Notes: generated by a model not told the origin, from the sequence alone. A stretch of 64,000 nucleotides of DNA from Paratinospora sagittata (GCA_035771175.1 CM069598.1:10566668-10630667); one strand, 5' to 3'. Shown: positions 11,939 through 29,595, counted from the stretch's first letter. Numbers and translations: made by a program.

Positions 11939-12412
11939 AGTGTTTGGTAACTCTACTTTTTTTAGTTTATTTTAAAAGTAATGTTTAGTAACAATAATAC
12001 TTCAACGTCTTATTTTAAATAAAAAATAGAAATTAATTATTATATTGTAATCATATGCTATATTTGGTTAAATTAAAAATTATTTTCTATATTATTATCA
12101 TTTACTAAACTTGAGTTGTGACAAATTATTTTTTGAGTGTAACAAATTATTCTATATAATGATTAATGCAATTAAATTTGGTATATTACAAATTATATAT
12201 TCCTAATATAGTTAGATCATCCTCTATTACAAGTAGAATATAAACCTCTACAAGAAGAAAAAAAAAATTTGCCTTTTATTTTAGAGGTGTAACTTTTCCT
12301 TTATTTTATTTAGAGGTCGACAAATTATTAGCAAACGCTTTAATTTTGTCCAAGCTCTATTTTAATTAGAGTTTTTAGAGAAATTAGATGTTAGAGTTAC
12401 CAAACGCCACCT
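11939..12412. repeat. MITE-like element with about 24-bp terminal inverted repeats
   Basis: The left end TAGTGTTTGGTAACTCTAC is mirrored at the right (reverse complement GGCGTTTGGTAACTCTAAC), flanking an AT-rich, noncoding core. The size fits a nonautonomous hAT- or PIF-type element. No clean target duplication was identified. Confidence 0.5.
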
Positions 12413-12978
12413 TAGCTTTTTTTAATTATAAAATATTTATAGTAGATGAAGTCTTCATCGATCTAACTAACGTTTGGTAAATTTCACCTGCTTTAGTCTT
12501 GAATTAGATGCATGTATCTTTTCAAATTGTTCTTACTTCAACTATAGTTATCCTATTTTATCCTTCTCTCTCCTACATTTTTCCTCCTCATCATTTATCT
12601 TTATTCCTACTTTTCTTTTAAAAACCCTATAGATATTTTTGTCCATATATATATATATCAATGTGGTACATATTTCTAAAAATTAAAATTTTATTATACA
12701 ATTCTTACAATCCTTATTTCAAAACTTAGATCATGAAAAGTTTTACAACTTTGGTTAAAAAAAAAAAGGAAGAAGTATTCAACTTTACTACAATCAAAAT
12801 AGGTTTTTTTTCCGCGGCCAAAATTGTTGATTCCCTCTCTATAAAAATGTTAAATATCTAATATTCTCTTCATATACATAAGTTTGGCCTCTGCCCATGT
12901 AACAAATATATTGAGGAAAGATCAGAAAAGTGCAATCATAGTTTTTTTTTTTTCAATATTTTTTTGGGAAGGAAGAAG
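12413..12978. other. upstream region of the reductase pseudogene
   Basis: AT-rich promoter-side sequence. A TATAAAA at 12840-12846 lies about 135 bp before the ATG at 12979. The phrase GTTTGGCCTCT near 12882 recurs upstream of the second reductase copy near 18931, so the tandem duplication probably included this leader region. Confidence 0.5.
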
Positions 12979-13980
12979 ATGGAGCAGGAAATGGTGGAGA
13001 GCAAAGAATGGGTTCTAACAGCATATGCAGCAGAAGGAGTGCCAACAACACAACATCTGAAGCTTAGAACAACAAGGCTTCCCATCTCATCACTTGAACA
13101 CATACCTGAAGGCCATGTTTCTGTTCAGCTGTTATGGCTTTGTGTTGATCCCTATCTGCGTACTATTATGAGCGGCCATAATGAAGGGTTTTACTTACCA
13201 CAGTTTGAGTTGAATCAGGTTCTCATTATCTTCTTATCTATGGTATTTTTTTTTTAAGATTTCTTCCTCTCTAAGTTATTAATGGGAACTAACTAATAAT
13301 GCAGGTGGTGAAAGCATTTGGGATGGGAAGAGTGATAAAATCAAAGGAGAAGGATTATGACGAAGGAGACATTGTGCTGAATCCGTTCAGTCCAGTTGCT
13401 GAGTACTCTTTTATCCTACCAATTTGCTTAGGAAAGTGGACGCAGAAGCCGGAGTGAACTTGGTAGACAACCTTGGTGCTCTTGGTAAATGGCCGTCTTT
13501 ACCTTAATTCTTAGAATCTTAGGACCAGCCAGTAGCCGAATGCTCGTTAATGTGAGGTCTAGCCTCTTTTAATCTAGTAGGCTAGCCCGACAATAAACAA
13601 AAAAAAAAAAGAAGAAGAATAAACCCTACAATAATACTCCCCAGAAGTCATTTGAGCACCCATATTAGTTATTGATGAAAATTTTAAATAAATAAAATAA
13701 ACAAGGAATTATACCTTCAACCACCCTTTCCCTTCGATTTGTTCTAAGTTTATGTTTTTTTGCAACTGAAGAAAAAGGAACAGAAAAAGATTAGGTTTTG
13801 GGCCCTTTTATATATGTAGGTTACTTTTCAGTTTTAAAAAACTCTCACATATTTATAAATTTTATCTTAAGTGAGTTATTAAATAAGTCAAAACTGTAGT
13901 GAAATGTTGGATAATTACAAATAGTTAAGTGGGTGAGCAGCATAACCCTCCAACAATTAATTTTTTGTTTTAGATAATTG

Positions 13981-14170
13981 GCATGTTTGGGAGAACTTTT
14001 TGAAAGCACTTTTGGAGCAAAAATAATTTATAAGATGTGTTTAACAACAGTTGCTTCAAAATTGCAATAAAAAAAATAGTTTTCAATTTTTAGAAGAAGC
14101 TAAGAGGGACCAGCTTTTCCTACAAACATTTCTCGAAAAAATACTTTTAAAAAAGTTTTCTCAAAAAGGG
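13981..14170. repeat. MITE-like element, TGTTTGGAAAAG family, copy 2
   Basis: It starts GCATGTTTGGGAGAACTTTT, carries the shared GACCAGCTTTT core motif near 14108 and ends TTTTCTCAAAAAGGG. It resembles the elements at 257-450 and 53111-53300 and lies in intron 2 of the reductase pseudogene. Confidence 0.45.
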
Positions 14171-15061
14171 TCAATCACAATATGTGCATGATTGAAGGAA
14201 GATCCATAGTGTAAACAATTGGATCTCAAACGATGTTTTGAAAGTGCCATTTTTTTTTTTGTTTGAGAAGAAACAAGTATATTTGTATTAAACATTTTTC
14301 TTAATTTAATGATTAAAGCTATATTATGTCAAAAATATTGTGTGGATGCAGTGGTGGAGATGCCTGCCAACAGGTGGTTTGTGCTTGATGCATGTTTAGT
14401 GCACCGAATCTCCCCCAAGTCTTCTTAGCATCACTCCTCCTACTATATAACATTATTTGATAATCAACTGAGAACTTATATTCAATTGATTTTTTTTATT
14501 TTATTTTATTTTTTGAATTTTTTAATAGGGCATAATTCTAGAAAGATTTATGATGTAAAATTATTAGTTTTAAAATTATATTTTGAATCATGTCATGCAC
14601 TTCTACACTTTTCTTCAATTTAAGTGGGTCTGTCTGAGGGGTGGTGCAGGGCTTGCTGGGTTTACAGCATGGGTGGGAATACAAGTGCTTGGAAACCCAA
14701 AACCTGGAGACAACGTATTCATATCAGCCGCTGCAGGCGGAGTTGGGATGTATGCAGGACAATTGGTTAAGATCAAAGGTTGTAGAGTGGCCGGAAGCAC
14801 CGGATAAGATGACAAGGTATAGTAACTATAAAATACACATACATACATATATGGATATTGATATGGTGATATACGTACTTGTAAATAGTAAATTTTATTT
14901 AATTTATAGAATCGTTTACAGATTGATGATGACTCATATATTGCATACTTTATGAAGGTAAAGTTTCTCAAGGAGGTGCTTGGATATGATGATGCCTTTA
15001 ATTACAAGAAAGAGACCGATTTCAATGTTGCCTTGAGCAAGTAAGTTAATTTCTCGAAAAC

Positions 15062-15065
<4 letters not shown>

Positions 15066-15095
<30 letters not shown>
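15066..15095. repeat. TA microsatellite in pseudogene intron 4
   Basis: About 15 TA units, with shorter TA tracts at about 15199-15217 and 15274-15290 in the same intron. These are likely to vary in length. Confidence 0.9.
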
Positions 15096-15097
<2 letters not shown>

Positions 15098-15818
15098 GGC
15101 TTAATTAAAATATATTAACTTGTATGTTTTATAAAAACTCATATTAAAGCACATATTTAATGTGTGGTTATTGAAATATTAGGCTAATAATTGAAAAAAT
15201 ATATATATATATATATTAGGTCCAATAATTCAATCAATTGACCTTCTAAAATAAATTATTAGGAAGCACATATTTATATATATATATATACATGAAAGTA
15301 GTTCTTATTTTTTCTTTATAAATCTTGGGAGTAATTCCATTTAAATCTAAATAGCTAGGTATAAGATCATTAGTTAATTAAATGCAAGATTTGGTTTACT
15401 ACATTTAACACACTAATTTATTGTGATCCAACCAATATTTTGAAAGCCATCATCTGATTAACAATCATTTATTTTGAATCACGTAGAAATCAAAGAGTAA
15501 TGTGTTTATATAAAGTAATCAAAATAAAAAGTGTTATGACTTGATGTCTGAACATAATTCTATTAAGACGGAAAATGACTATGTAACATTAGAAAAAAAT
15601 GACACAAAATTGTTAAACCTTAAATTTAGATTATTAGACTTTGTTTATGACGTACGCAATGCACTAGACTCCTGCCATATAGGGTAACCTAATAGGGTTT
15701 GGGAAAAAACTTATATCTATATTGAAAAAGCTAACTTATGACCTTTAAGTTACAATGGAACAATCTCAGGTGCCAATGCTCGTGCTTTATAAATAATTAA
15801 ATATATTCTCTTCACTAA

Positions 15819-15977
<159 letters not shown>

Positions 15978-16414
15978 TAGAATAAGGTATACGGTATACC
16001 TTTATCATAATATAGTTGATTACCTATAATCTCTTATATTGTATCACAATTAATGTCATTTTAGCATTTTTAATAAATATATTAATAATGAACCTTGTTA
16101 CTCATCATTGACATTCCATCAATGCTTATTATGACATGTATATTAATTGTTACAAATTTAGGGTTTGAATGAAAGAGATGGAGTTGGGAATCTACTGAAC
16201 GTGGTGGGGGAAAGAAGTGAAGATGGACTCATATTTAAATCTCTTTGGGGACTTCACAAAGGAGATGGAAGGTTACATTAAGCAAGGAAAGATTAGCTCT
16301 AAACATGAAATCTACCATGGAATTGAGAGCTTCTTGGATAGCTTAGCTTCCATCTTTTCTAGCTCTAATGTTGGGAAAGTCATCATTCAAGTGAAGAAAG
16401 AAATAGAAGCTTGA

Positions 16415-17285
16415 CCAAACTTAAATTATGTGTGTAAGGACTGATTTGTAATAAATATACATGATATGTTGGACAATTATATATATATATTCTAGTTAAT
16501 TCTAATCAATTAAGAGGCTTATGGATCTATTTCAAGAGCCTATATATCACCTCATAGCTTATATATATCTACCCCTATTTATTAATAACACACACACATA
16601 TATAATTACGGCCAATACGTTTAGCTAACAAGGTGCCATTCCTAACTAGCCTGATATATATTCCAAAATATTATAGAATGTGAAAAAAAAAAAAAAATAC
16701 ACTCAATTGAAGTAAGAAAAGAAAATCTAAAAAATATTTTCATTGTCCAATTTATTAGGAAAGATTCTCATCCTCAACTTCTCTTCATTAATCAAGCTAC
16801 ACATTTGGTTGTAAATTTTTGAATTTGAATTGTACAATTTATTTGGAAAGTCATTTGAATTTAACTGTATAGTTTAGGAAAGTTAATATACTCTTTTAAT
16901 GTCTTTGATTCTCCTCAAGTATATATATATATAAATGGGAATAAATAAAGTGTGCCATCATATTAGAGTATTTGCTTTATTTTTTACCTATTTTTATGAA
17001 GTTTTCATTTTAAATTTAGCTAGTATGTGGGCACATGCATTGCACATGAATACAAAGGGCTGAAAATGACATAAAAGAATAATTTTTAAACTAACTCTTA
17101 TATTTAATAACATTACAAAAGAAAAAAATCTTTTAGGGCCTTATTATTAAATTTCCCATAAATATATTTTTTTAAAAAAACTTATATGACAATTTTATAT
17201 TGAAATTTAGTGGATAATTTAAGAATTATGATAAAAGTAGCAAACAATAATATAAGGAGTTTTGACTTTATAAATGGGATAGATT
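16415..17285. other. intergenic, 3' flank of the pseudogene
   Basis: The first about 230 bp (for example GGATCTATTTCAAGAGCC near 16523) match sequence after the second reductase copy near 22998, so the tandem duplication extends past the stop codon. The remainder is AT-rich without features. Confidence 0.6.
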
Positions 17286-18493
17286 TAATTAAAGAGGGTT
17301 GCTAGATATACCTGATTAATTCCCTATCTTTCCCCACTTATTAAATTTACCTCACCCAAAATTTCAATACTATTCTTGCCTTACAAAAAAAAAAAAAAAA
17401 AAAAAACCAAAAACACCTAACTACCCTTACCCTCACAACTCTCCCTTCTCTCATTTTCACCATCTTCTTCTCCCCAAAATCCTAACCCCCACTCCAAAAT
17501 CACATTCCCTTTCCACCCTATTTTTTCCTCTCTCCAAAACCAAACCTCCAACGTCATATCTTCTTCATCTTTCAAAGATTTGGACATCCATTGATTTGAT
17601 AAGAAATACATATTTTAACACGTTTTTTAGTTTCCACACCTTTTATTTATGTTTTAATGGTGTATTTGGTGTGTTTTTGGAAAAAAGAACTCATCAAAAG
17701 CTCGCAAACGGAGTGAGCTTTCAACGATAGGTTCAGCCAAACAGGGTCAAACCAACATGTTTGGTTTGGCGAGGTCCGGCCGAACCACTTTTTTTGCTAT
17801 TTTTTCGGGGTTTTCTTATTCCATTTTAGTTTCAAAACATTTTTAGATATTTTTATTTTTGTTTTGAACTTTCCAACTTAATTTGAGTAATAAACTATTG
17901 TTCTCTATCCGTTCCTATCAAGTTAGCTAAATGATAGAAAGATAGGAAAATAGTACCTCACCAACCAATTGGGTTGGGATGTCTATAGACATCATCTAAC
18001 TAAAAAGACTTTTTAAGTTAATTGTAGAGTAGGAAAATCCTGCAAAAAAAAGCAAAAAAAAGAGGTTCGGCCAGACATTTGGTCGGATCCGACCGAACCA
18101 ATCACATAGGTTCGGCCGGACTCGGCTGAACCAAAGGCATAAGTTAGGCCATGTAGGGTCGAACCGGTGCCCAATTTTTTGAAAAAAAATAAATTAAATT
18201 AAAAACTTAGCTTTGATTGAAGTGCGTCATCATCAAAACTTGATTCTTGTGTTATAATGCTACCAAAATGTATAGTATAGAGTAGAGAGAGGATGAAGAT
18301 GGAAGGAGATAAAGAAAATAATGGTGGTGGATAAGTTTAGTAGATTGGTGAGACAGAAATAGTAAAATATTTGAAAGTAAGGTCATTTTAGTCAAATGAC
18401 ATGAGGGTAATTTAGGAAATAATTTAAAAAAAAAAAATTTGTTGGGTAAGGACAGTGGTTGAGTAGGGTTCAAATATCAGCCCTCTAATTAAA
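17286..18493. mobile_element. Mutator-like foldback element C with 8-bp target duplication
   Basis: TAATTAAA flanks both sides (17286-17293 and 18486-18493). The element begins GAGGGTTGCTAGATATACC and its reverse end reads GAGGGCTGATATTTGAACC, so the extreme termini are imperfect inverted repeats. Pyrimidine-rich subterminal arms and internal GGTTCGGCC / GGTCGGATCCGACC motifs match elements A and B. No transposase frame is present. Confidence 0.5.
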
Positions 18494-18767
18494 ATAAAGA
18501 AAATGTTAATCTAAGTACAAAAAATTATAACTTCAATACAACTACAAAATTATTTATTACACACGTTGAGATGTGTAAACTATACACATCTAATAAACAT
18601 GAAAATATAGTTATATTTTTTTTAGAGTTAGATTATTATTTTTCTTAAAATAATATGTTGTATTACGGTGGGGGAAAAAAAAAAACCCTTGGTGCCCATT
18701 AAATTGTTAGATCTCATTAGGGTGAAAATCTCAATCATTAAACTTACAATCAAATTATTAGTGTTGC

Positions 18768-18804
<37 letters not shown>

Positions 18805-19223
18805 ATGTATCGACTCAAGATTTTTGACTCTAGATTCTTCTTTTCATATATAGGCACTTGCTTCAATGACCCCAAATCATGTAGTAATGACTTGTTGGCC
18901 GGGTTAAGGCTTTTTTTTTTTTAATTAATGAAGTTTGGCCTCTACAACAATTTTTTTTTTTAAATAACAATATCAAATGGAGATACAATTGGTTTAAAAG
19001 GGTTTTAATTTTAATTTTTTTTTTTGGAAATATGCTGAAATCAAATCTAAAGAGGATTTGCTTTTTTTTTTTTTTTTTTCAAAAGAATATCTTAAAGATT
19101 TCTTATCAAATGTGGCTGCTAATCTCCTAATTTTTTATTTTTTATTTTTAAATTTTTGGTTGAGTATAAATTTGTATCGTTTTAGAACCTCTTACGTTTT
19201 TTTTATTGGGGTGAGAAAAAGAA
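18494..19223. other. upstream region of the intact reductase gene
   Basis: AT-rich with a TA microsatellite at about 18774-18802 and several poly(T) tracts. GTTTGGCCTCT near 18931 marks homology with the leader of the first copy. A TATAAA at 19165-19170 lies about 55 bp before the ATG, somewhat close for a TATA box. Confidence 0.5.
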
Positions 19224-22878
<3,655 letters not shown>

Positions 22879-25800
22879 TAAGATTTAATTACGTGCTTTT
22901 GGACTGAGTGGAAATAAAATGTGATCAGATGTTGGACAATTATATATATATATAATATTTGTTATCTCTGTTAATGGTAATTAATTAGGATGCCTATGGA
23001 TCTATTTCAAGAGCCCATCATGATCTAATAGCTTAATTATAATCTATTTAATACTATATATAAAATGTTAAACTGATACATTCAAAGTGTACATCACCAT
23101 TAAATATCATTGAATTGTCTCAAATCATGTACCAATTCATGATTAGAAATACATCAATAGTGTATATATATATGGGTGATGTACACTTTGAATGTACATA
23201 GTAGATGCCGGTATAACACTACTCTATATATAGTCTATACGTTTGGCTAATTAACAAGGTTAATATGTTCATCCTTCCTCTTATACAATTTTAATATAAT
23301 TAAGATATATTTGGAATCGGTTTAGTTATACAAAGTTTTGGGGTTTATAAGGATATATTCAAATGAAAACCCTTCAAATGACTTGATTCAAGTAGTATTG
23401 GTTTTTAGGCTAAAATCTTCAAAATGTAAATTGTTTTTATTTTTTTTTTCCTGAACTTATGGTCTCACTACTTTTCCCCTTTTCTATTTATTATTGATTT
23501 TTATCACAAAATGACCAAATTATTATATATATATATATTATCATGGACAAGGGAACTTATTATTATTAATTTTTTACTCATTACAAATATGCGATCGATA
23601 TAATGATTGATTATGTGACGAGAAGAATGTCAAATTAAAGGATACCCTTTTGTATTATAAACTCTTGAGAATAATATATTTGAATTCTCATCACCTTAAG
23701 TACCCGTAGAAAAATATTCGATTAAAACGTTTTCCAAACAAAAGATCAAAATTAAAATTAGGGCCTTTTTATAGAGTCCAAATTAATTATTAATTATAAG
23801 CGATTAATAGATTGCTTGTAATAGGTGCAAAATGGGTGTAATGTTTTTGGTATATATTAGCAAACCAACATAATAGACAAGTCATTAATTAAAGAGACGG
23901 GCCATGAAGCCAATTTTTAGAACAAAACTAGTGGTTTCGAGAACATTACTTTAAAAAAAAAAATGTTGAAAGACGTGTTGAATTAAACAGTTTGAACTGA
24001 TTGGTATTTTGGCCAAATTGATTAAGATTAGACTCTTGGATTTAATTTCTGACTTAGTAATGAGAACTAATTAAGTAATCAAAACCACTCGTTTATGAAC
24101 TTAAAATTAGAATTAAATTAGTGGTTTTGCTGATCATTACTTAAAAAGGGTGCTGCTGAAATACAAATTAATTAAAGCGTGGCTGATTGCCACTTAGGCC
24201 TAACTCATCTAATTTCTAGGTTTAATTTTGAGACTAACTTCATGTTTGGTAAGTACAGCATTTGGGCTTTAAATCAAGTCAATCTTGGACTCCATGAGGT
24301 TTTTCTTGATCATGTGACCATTAGAGTACGTACCTAACTAATCTTTTAATAAAAATAAATGAAGTGTATAATTCAAACTCAAGTCTCCTACCTTGTATAG
24401 ATTTTTTTGTTTTTTTTTTCCTAGAGTTTGGTTCTAATATTTGGGATTGATTCTACAACTCAACTTTTCCCAATTACATCAAGTCACACAAATTCTTACG
24501 GTATTAAATACGAATATATTTGCATACATTTAAACACAGTCAACCCCAAGGTCCAGTTAAAACTTTATTAGATCAACTACCATCTTATTTTGTCATCAAC
24601 TCTCTTCAATGGCTAAGAATAAAATCTTTTTAACTTTATCTAGGGTGCATATACTATAGTTTAGTTCTAAAACTGTATATTTATCAAATAAGGTTTAGAG
24701 TTTAGGGTTTAAGAGTAAGTAATTGTAAAGAGGAGAAGATAAAGAAAAGAGTTACCAACTCTTGTTTATATAAATCTAGTGGTTTGAGCATAAATACCAT
24801 TGGATGCGGAGGTATATATATACATACATGAAGAGGGATTTTGATAATTCATTCGTCTGACTTAAACCAGTGTAATTACCTTCCAAATGATATACATCCA
24901 TACTGGTATTAGTTGGAAAACTACTTATTAAGCCTCCATCTCACATATGATCTTTTTTTAATGTTTGAAGTGTTGTATAAGTTTATAAAAGTTTCAAACA
25001 TGCTGTTTTTGAAATCTTTAGCTCAAAATGCCCACAGATTCTCTCACTTTTATGTTTGTTTCTTTTCTCATAATATCATTATACAATACCTGATCTGTGA
25101 TTTCAAATGAATCCGAAAAGGTGTTTGATTGAAAAATATGGAACTAAATCCTAATCGAAGTGCCACTCAATACTTACATCTTGATCGCGAGCTTCACTAG
25201 GCGTTTGTCGAGTTCTGTTATATGATAACATCACTCAACACTAAACCACATTATACATCTAAGTCAAATTCACGCTAGCTATCTAGCTATATATATATAT
25301 ATATATCTTGTCTCTAATTGCTAAAATTGTTTCCAAATTAAGCTGATATATAAGAATTAAACAGTGTGTTCTTTGCACAAAACCTATGGGCCAGATACTA
25401 GCTGTCATCAAGAAACCCAACATGAGAAAGCAAAGTTGTCTCCAATGGAATAAGCTTATAAAGCTAATTAAGGAAAGAAATTAACCTACCCTTGTGCTCA
25501 AACCATCAGGCAAATTAAATATGACTATGTAATACAGTTTTGTTTATGGTTCAAAATGGTACGAATTAAGCAAAAAATCAATCAAATAGCTAAGAAATTA
25601 AATGTTTACACTCAAAATAATCTTTAAAAATAATTCTCGATCTTTTTTTTTAAGGAAATAATTAATGGACACTATAAGATGGTAATGAGGGAATCTATAT
25701 ATAATCTAAGAAGGGCAGAAACAACTTTGCAGCTAAGCAATTGGGCCAGTCTCTGAAGTGTCAGTTCTAGAACAGAATGACGAGAAGAGCTAGAAATTCA

Positions 25801-27361
25801 GGAACAATATGTTAGAGGAAGAAGAATATTTCATGGGAATAAGCTAAATACAGCAATGTCAAGGTTACACAGCATCTTTCCTCTGATAGCAGTTTTGTCT
25901 CCTCAGCTAATGATCCCTCATGCACTGAAAGCCAAAGAGACAGCAAAACAGATTTATTTGTAAATATAAATAGATGGGCATTATGCATGCATGCATGGCT
26001 GAAATATTTACTATTTTTGAATAAGCAGATCAGAGAGAAGATTCCCTAAGGTTTTAGCAAGTCAATTTCATGTCAACTTTGTTGAGAAGAGGTTTCATGA
26101 GCAATATTAATTATTACCAAAATGTAATATTAGAAAAGAAAAACACAAGATGAATGTGAAGTAATTAAGGTGTAATATATACATTACGGTGGAGGAAACA
26201 ATGGCTTGAAATGAGGTGGGTGAAGGTACCAATAATATTGCATAGTACCCATGTAGTATGCATGGATAATTCACACTCCCTTCTTCTGGTCATGCAGTCT
26301 CTGTGTTGGAATGAAGCCAACTTAATTATATTAACTATTGCTGATTTACAACATTAGAATAAGCAGCTTGCCCATGTATGTGTATATATGCAAGAAGATC
26401 AAAAGCAATATTATTATCTAAAAAAATATAAATGCATCAAAGGTGGAACGAGAGAAGCACTTGTAGTTTACTTGGGTCCTTAAAAAACATGCAAAAAACA
26501 ACTGCTATGTCACTTGTCTTCCCTTACACACAAGTACTCTTATGTATTTTATATGTGAATCAAACTCAAACCATTGTGTGACAAAAGAGGAAGAAAAAAC
26601 ATATCTATATTAAAAAAGTGAGAGAGAGAGAGAGAGATGTGGCGATGATTGGGGAAAAGCTGGTTTTGCATGAACCCTTTTTCCCAATAAAACTAGAGAC
26701 GTTTCAGGCTCAGCAAGTAAAGCCAAACTACAAACATGTCTCATGTTATAAAAAATAAAAAAATAAAAAAAAGTAAGCCCTTTTTTATTTTTATTCTTTT
26801 TCCTTTTAGAAGCCCCACTAGCTAGGGAACCTCCAAAATAGCAAAAGGATAGAGATCCTGTGTCATTTAATGGGCAAAGTTGATAGCTATAGAATTAAAG
26901 CCTTAGAATAAGGGCTTTCTATAATATTGGTTTTTTTTGCTAAATTAAGTCAGGAATCAATCAAAAACATATAAATTAAGCAGAACCCTTTTTTTCATTC
27001 AAGTGAAGTCCCATGAAGAATAAATCACTTTCAACCTGGAATAACATGTTCTAATTACATTTAACTTGCTAATCATATACTGTTGTATATATCAAACATT
27101 TAATTTATGTATATAAAACCAATCACCCCCAAGTAAAACTTTAAACTTTTAAACACGAAACAGAGGAATAAAGCTTTCTTCTCTCTCTCCCCCCCTTACA
27201 CGGTTACACCCCCCACCCCACCCCTATCTCCTCCCCTCAAAATCCTCAAAATCCCCCCTCCATTACTTGAAATAAAACAATAAATGCACAATAGATCTCT
27301 CTCTAGTACCCTTGGAATCAATTAATCTGGAACTCGAACCTTCTGACAAGATTCTAATTAA
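22879..27361. other. long intergenic stretch, no gene recognised
   Basis: The first about 400 bp include sequence shared with the flank of the reductase pseudogene and a 120-bp MITE (listed separately). From about 23.3 to 26.9 kb the DNA is AT-rich with scattered TA tracts. The 25.7-26.3 kb part is less AT-rich and could hold untranslated or noncoding RNA sequence, but no frame or RNA fold is recognised. The last few hundred bases are probably the 3' UTR of the MYB gene. Confidence 0.4.
23077..23196. repeat. 120-bp MITE with perfect 22-bp terminal inverted repeats
   Basis: The outer 22 bp (23077-23098, beginning TACATTCAAAGTGTACAT) are exactly reverse-complementary to 23175-23196. The interior is AT-rich and noncoding. 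Both ends begin or finish with TA, so a TA target duplication is possible. Perfect arms suggest recent insertion or sequence homogenisation. Confidence 0.7.
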
Positions 27362-29595
27362 TTAGCACATTTCAGGCATGTTGTTCCAAGCATCAATGGT
27401 CCAGTCATGATCTCCAGCATTGCCCACAGTCGTGGCAGCAGCAGTGCCGGTGGTAGTTGATATGGAAGAAGAAGGTAGCTGCAGCATTTCGAGTCCAATG
27501 TCTTCGTCGGTCACCACTGAGGATTGACCGTTTGACATCTCGCAGCCACCGCCACCACCACCGTCATTGTAAAGATCAGAGACCAACATGGTAGATGGGC
27601 CTATGTTGAAAAAGCTTGATAAATCGTCATCATGGTCTACGGAATTAATTTCATCTGGTTGTTCTTTCTTCATCTTCACTCCTGTTTCAATCAAAATGAA
27701 TACACAAGAATGCAAACGAAAACTATAATCAGATTATCAGAAGATACACTTTTAACTAAGTCTGAAGAGATATTTTAACTAAGTTGTTGAAGTTAAAAAA
27801 GTTCTTTCTGAAGTTGAAGAAGAATATGCAAAGTAAGAGGAGAAAAAAATATAGACCAATTAAAAGACTTGTTATATCATTGTTTTAGAATAGTACCTTC
27901 CTTGGTCAAAGGATTGATAATTAAAGTTAAAAAGTTAAAACAAAACAGAACGCAACGAGTAATCTATTGCACAGAATTTAATGCAGCTCTATTCAATCAA
28001 TAACAGGAGGTTTTCTCAATTTCTTCAACAAGCAAAACACACATTACAAAAGTACATGTACTAACACTGTCTAATTAACTAAAAACATTTGGAAAAACTC
28101 TTATATCCAAACTGAAAGAAAAGTTGAATTACTTAATCTATTTCCCTCTATAGAAACAGAGGATATTGAAGAGACAGAGAGATCCAGAACATGCAGAAAA
28201 GAAAATGGAGCAAAATGAACTGAAAATTGTACAATTGAAACAGAGAATTAAGGAGATTTAAAGCATACCCATGGAAGAATGAGCAGAGCTGGTATCATCC
28301 CAGTGTCTTGCAGATCCTAAAGATGGTGTTACTGGGCTTTCACTGAAAACAGAACCACAAGGAGGAACATGGCTAAGAAATCCATCTAACCCATCTTTTT
28401 CGTCTTGAGATTGTAAAATTTCTTCTCTTCTGCCTTCTTCTCCGCTTTCCATGGCTTGAGCTTCCTTCAACATATCATCCAATAATCCACTGTTGCTCCG
28501 CGCCATCGATGGCGGGATCAAGTCATTGGAGATGCCCAAGACAGCAGCAGTAGAAGCCGCAGAGGCCGGTGCTACTGGCTGTGGAAATTGGCTTGAAGGG
28601 AGCTCCAGTTTCATGGAGAATGAAGAACAAGGAGGAACCATGCCGTCCGGTTCAAAAGGTCGAAGTATCGGCGGCGGGGGATTAAGCTCGAAACTGCTAG
28701 AATTGAATTGAAGATGGGGAGGAGGCAATAACTGGGATGTGAAATTTTGATTAAAAAGAGTCGAAGTGGAAGAAGAAGATGAAGGAGATGAGAATGGATG
28801 AGTGAAACCAACATTGCTGCCGCAAAATCGCTTGTATCCATGATGAACTTGAGATTGAGGAATGGTGTGACGATTCAGGGAAGAGAAATTCATTGGATCG
28901 AATAAAGATGATTGAGACCCGAAATTGGGCTTTTGATGATGCAAAGAAGAAAATCGCAATGGTGACGAAGGAGATGGAGAAGAATGGTGGGATTGGTGCT
29001 GATGATGATTACTCTGTTGGATATGATAAACAACTGCTTGCCTCTCTATCTCTTGTGGGTATAGCGGCAACCCGGAACGCAATCTTCGTTTTACTCTGGT
29101 ATTCCAATAATTCTTGATCTCGTTATCAGTTCTTCCGGGCAACTGCTAATAAAAAAAAATGAAACAAAAAAGGGGAAAAGAAGATTGAAAAATAGTTGAT
29201 TTCTGAATAAAAAGATGGGAAAAAAGAGGAAAACAGGGGAGAAAATGAAAACGAACCTGCGCAGCCATGCGAGCCCATTTGTTACCGAGCTTGGAATGGA
29301 GCTCGAGAATGAGGCGTTCTTCTTCAGGAGAGAAAGAGCCCTTTTTGAGATTAGGCCGGAGATGATTAGCCCAACGGAGACGGCAGCTCTTGCCACAGCG
29401 AGAAAGGCCAGAGTTTTTCTGAACAGCATTCCAATTACCTTCACCATGTTTCTTCACATACTCCATCAAGATCGCATCTTCTGCCGCCGTCCACGGCCCT
29501 TTTTTCAGCATGGCGCCACCACCACCACCACCGGACCCACCGGACCCACCGCCGGACGATGCATCATCGCTCACTGCACTGCTGTTGCTGGGCAT
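27362..29595 (-). CDS. GAMYB: GAMYB-like R2R3-MYB transcription factor
   Basis: Three exons on the minus strand, 29595-29257, 29142-28269 and 27681-27362, join in phase to 510 codons plus stop. The protein has a Gly/Ser-rich N terminus, then R2 (about 30-82, [14 protein letters not shown]) and R3 (about 83-133, ending [14 protein letters not shown]). It continues with [10 protein letters not shown], the subgroup motif [14 protein letters not shown], and a C terminus ending NNMPEMC. This combination marks the gibberellin-linked GAMYB group (Arabidopsis MYB33/65/101/120 relatives); the end resembles MYB101 most. Such nuclear activators act in anther, pollen and seed development and are repressed by miR159, whose site is present here in exon 2. 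The ATG at 29595 was chosen because the longer frame to 29655 begins with GTG, not ATG. The assignment to MYB101 itself is tentative. Confidence 0.93.
28587..28607 (-). promoter_or_regulatory. miR159 target site in the GAMYB coding sequence
   Basis: Read on the plus strand, the 21-nt block differs from the conserved plant miR159 sequence at only three positions (1, 6 and 20) and contains the intact core TTGAAGGGAGCTC, so the mRNA is almost fully complementary to miR159. It encodes ELPSSQFP near residue 292, matching the known position of miR159 sites in GAMYB genes (typically xELPSxQ). Post-transcriptional silencing of this gene by miR159 is expected. Confidence 0.9.

Noticed and set aside
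15061..15300. CRISPR-like or satellite array of short repeats
   Set aside because: Plain TA microsatellites with no unique spacers of regular length. This is plant nuclear DNA.
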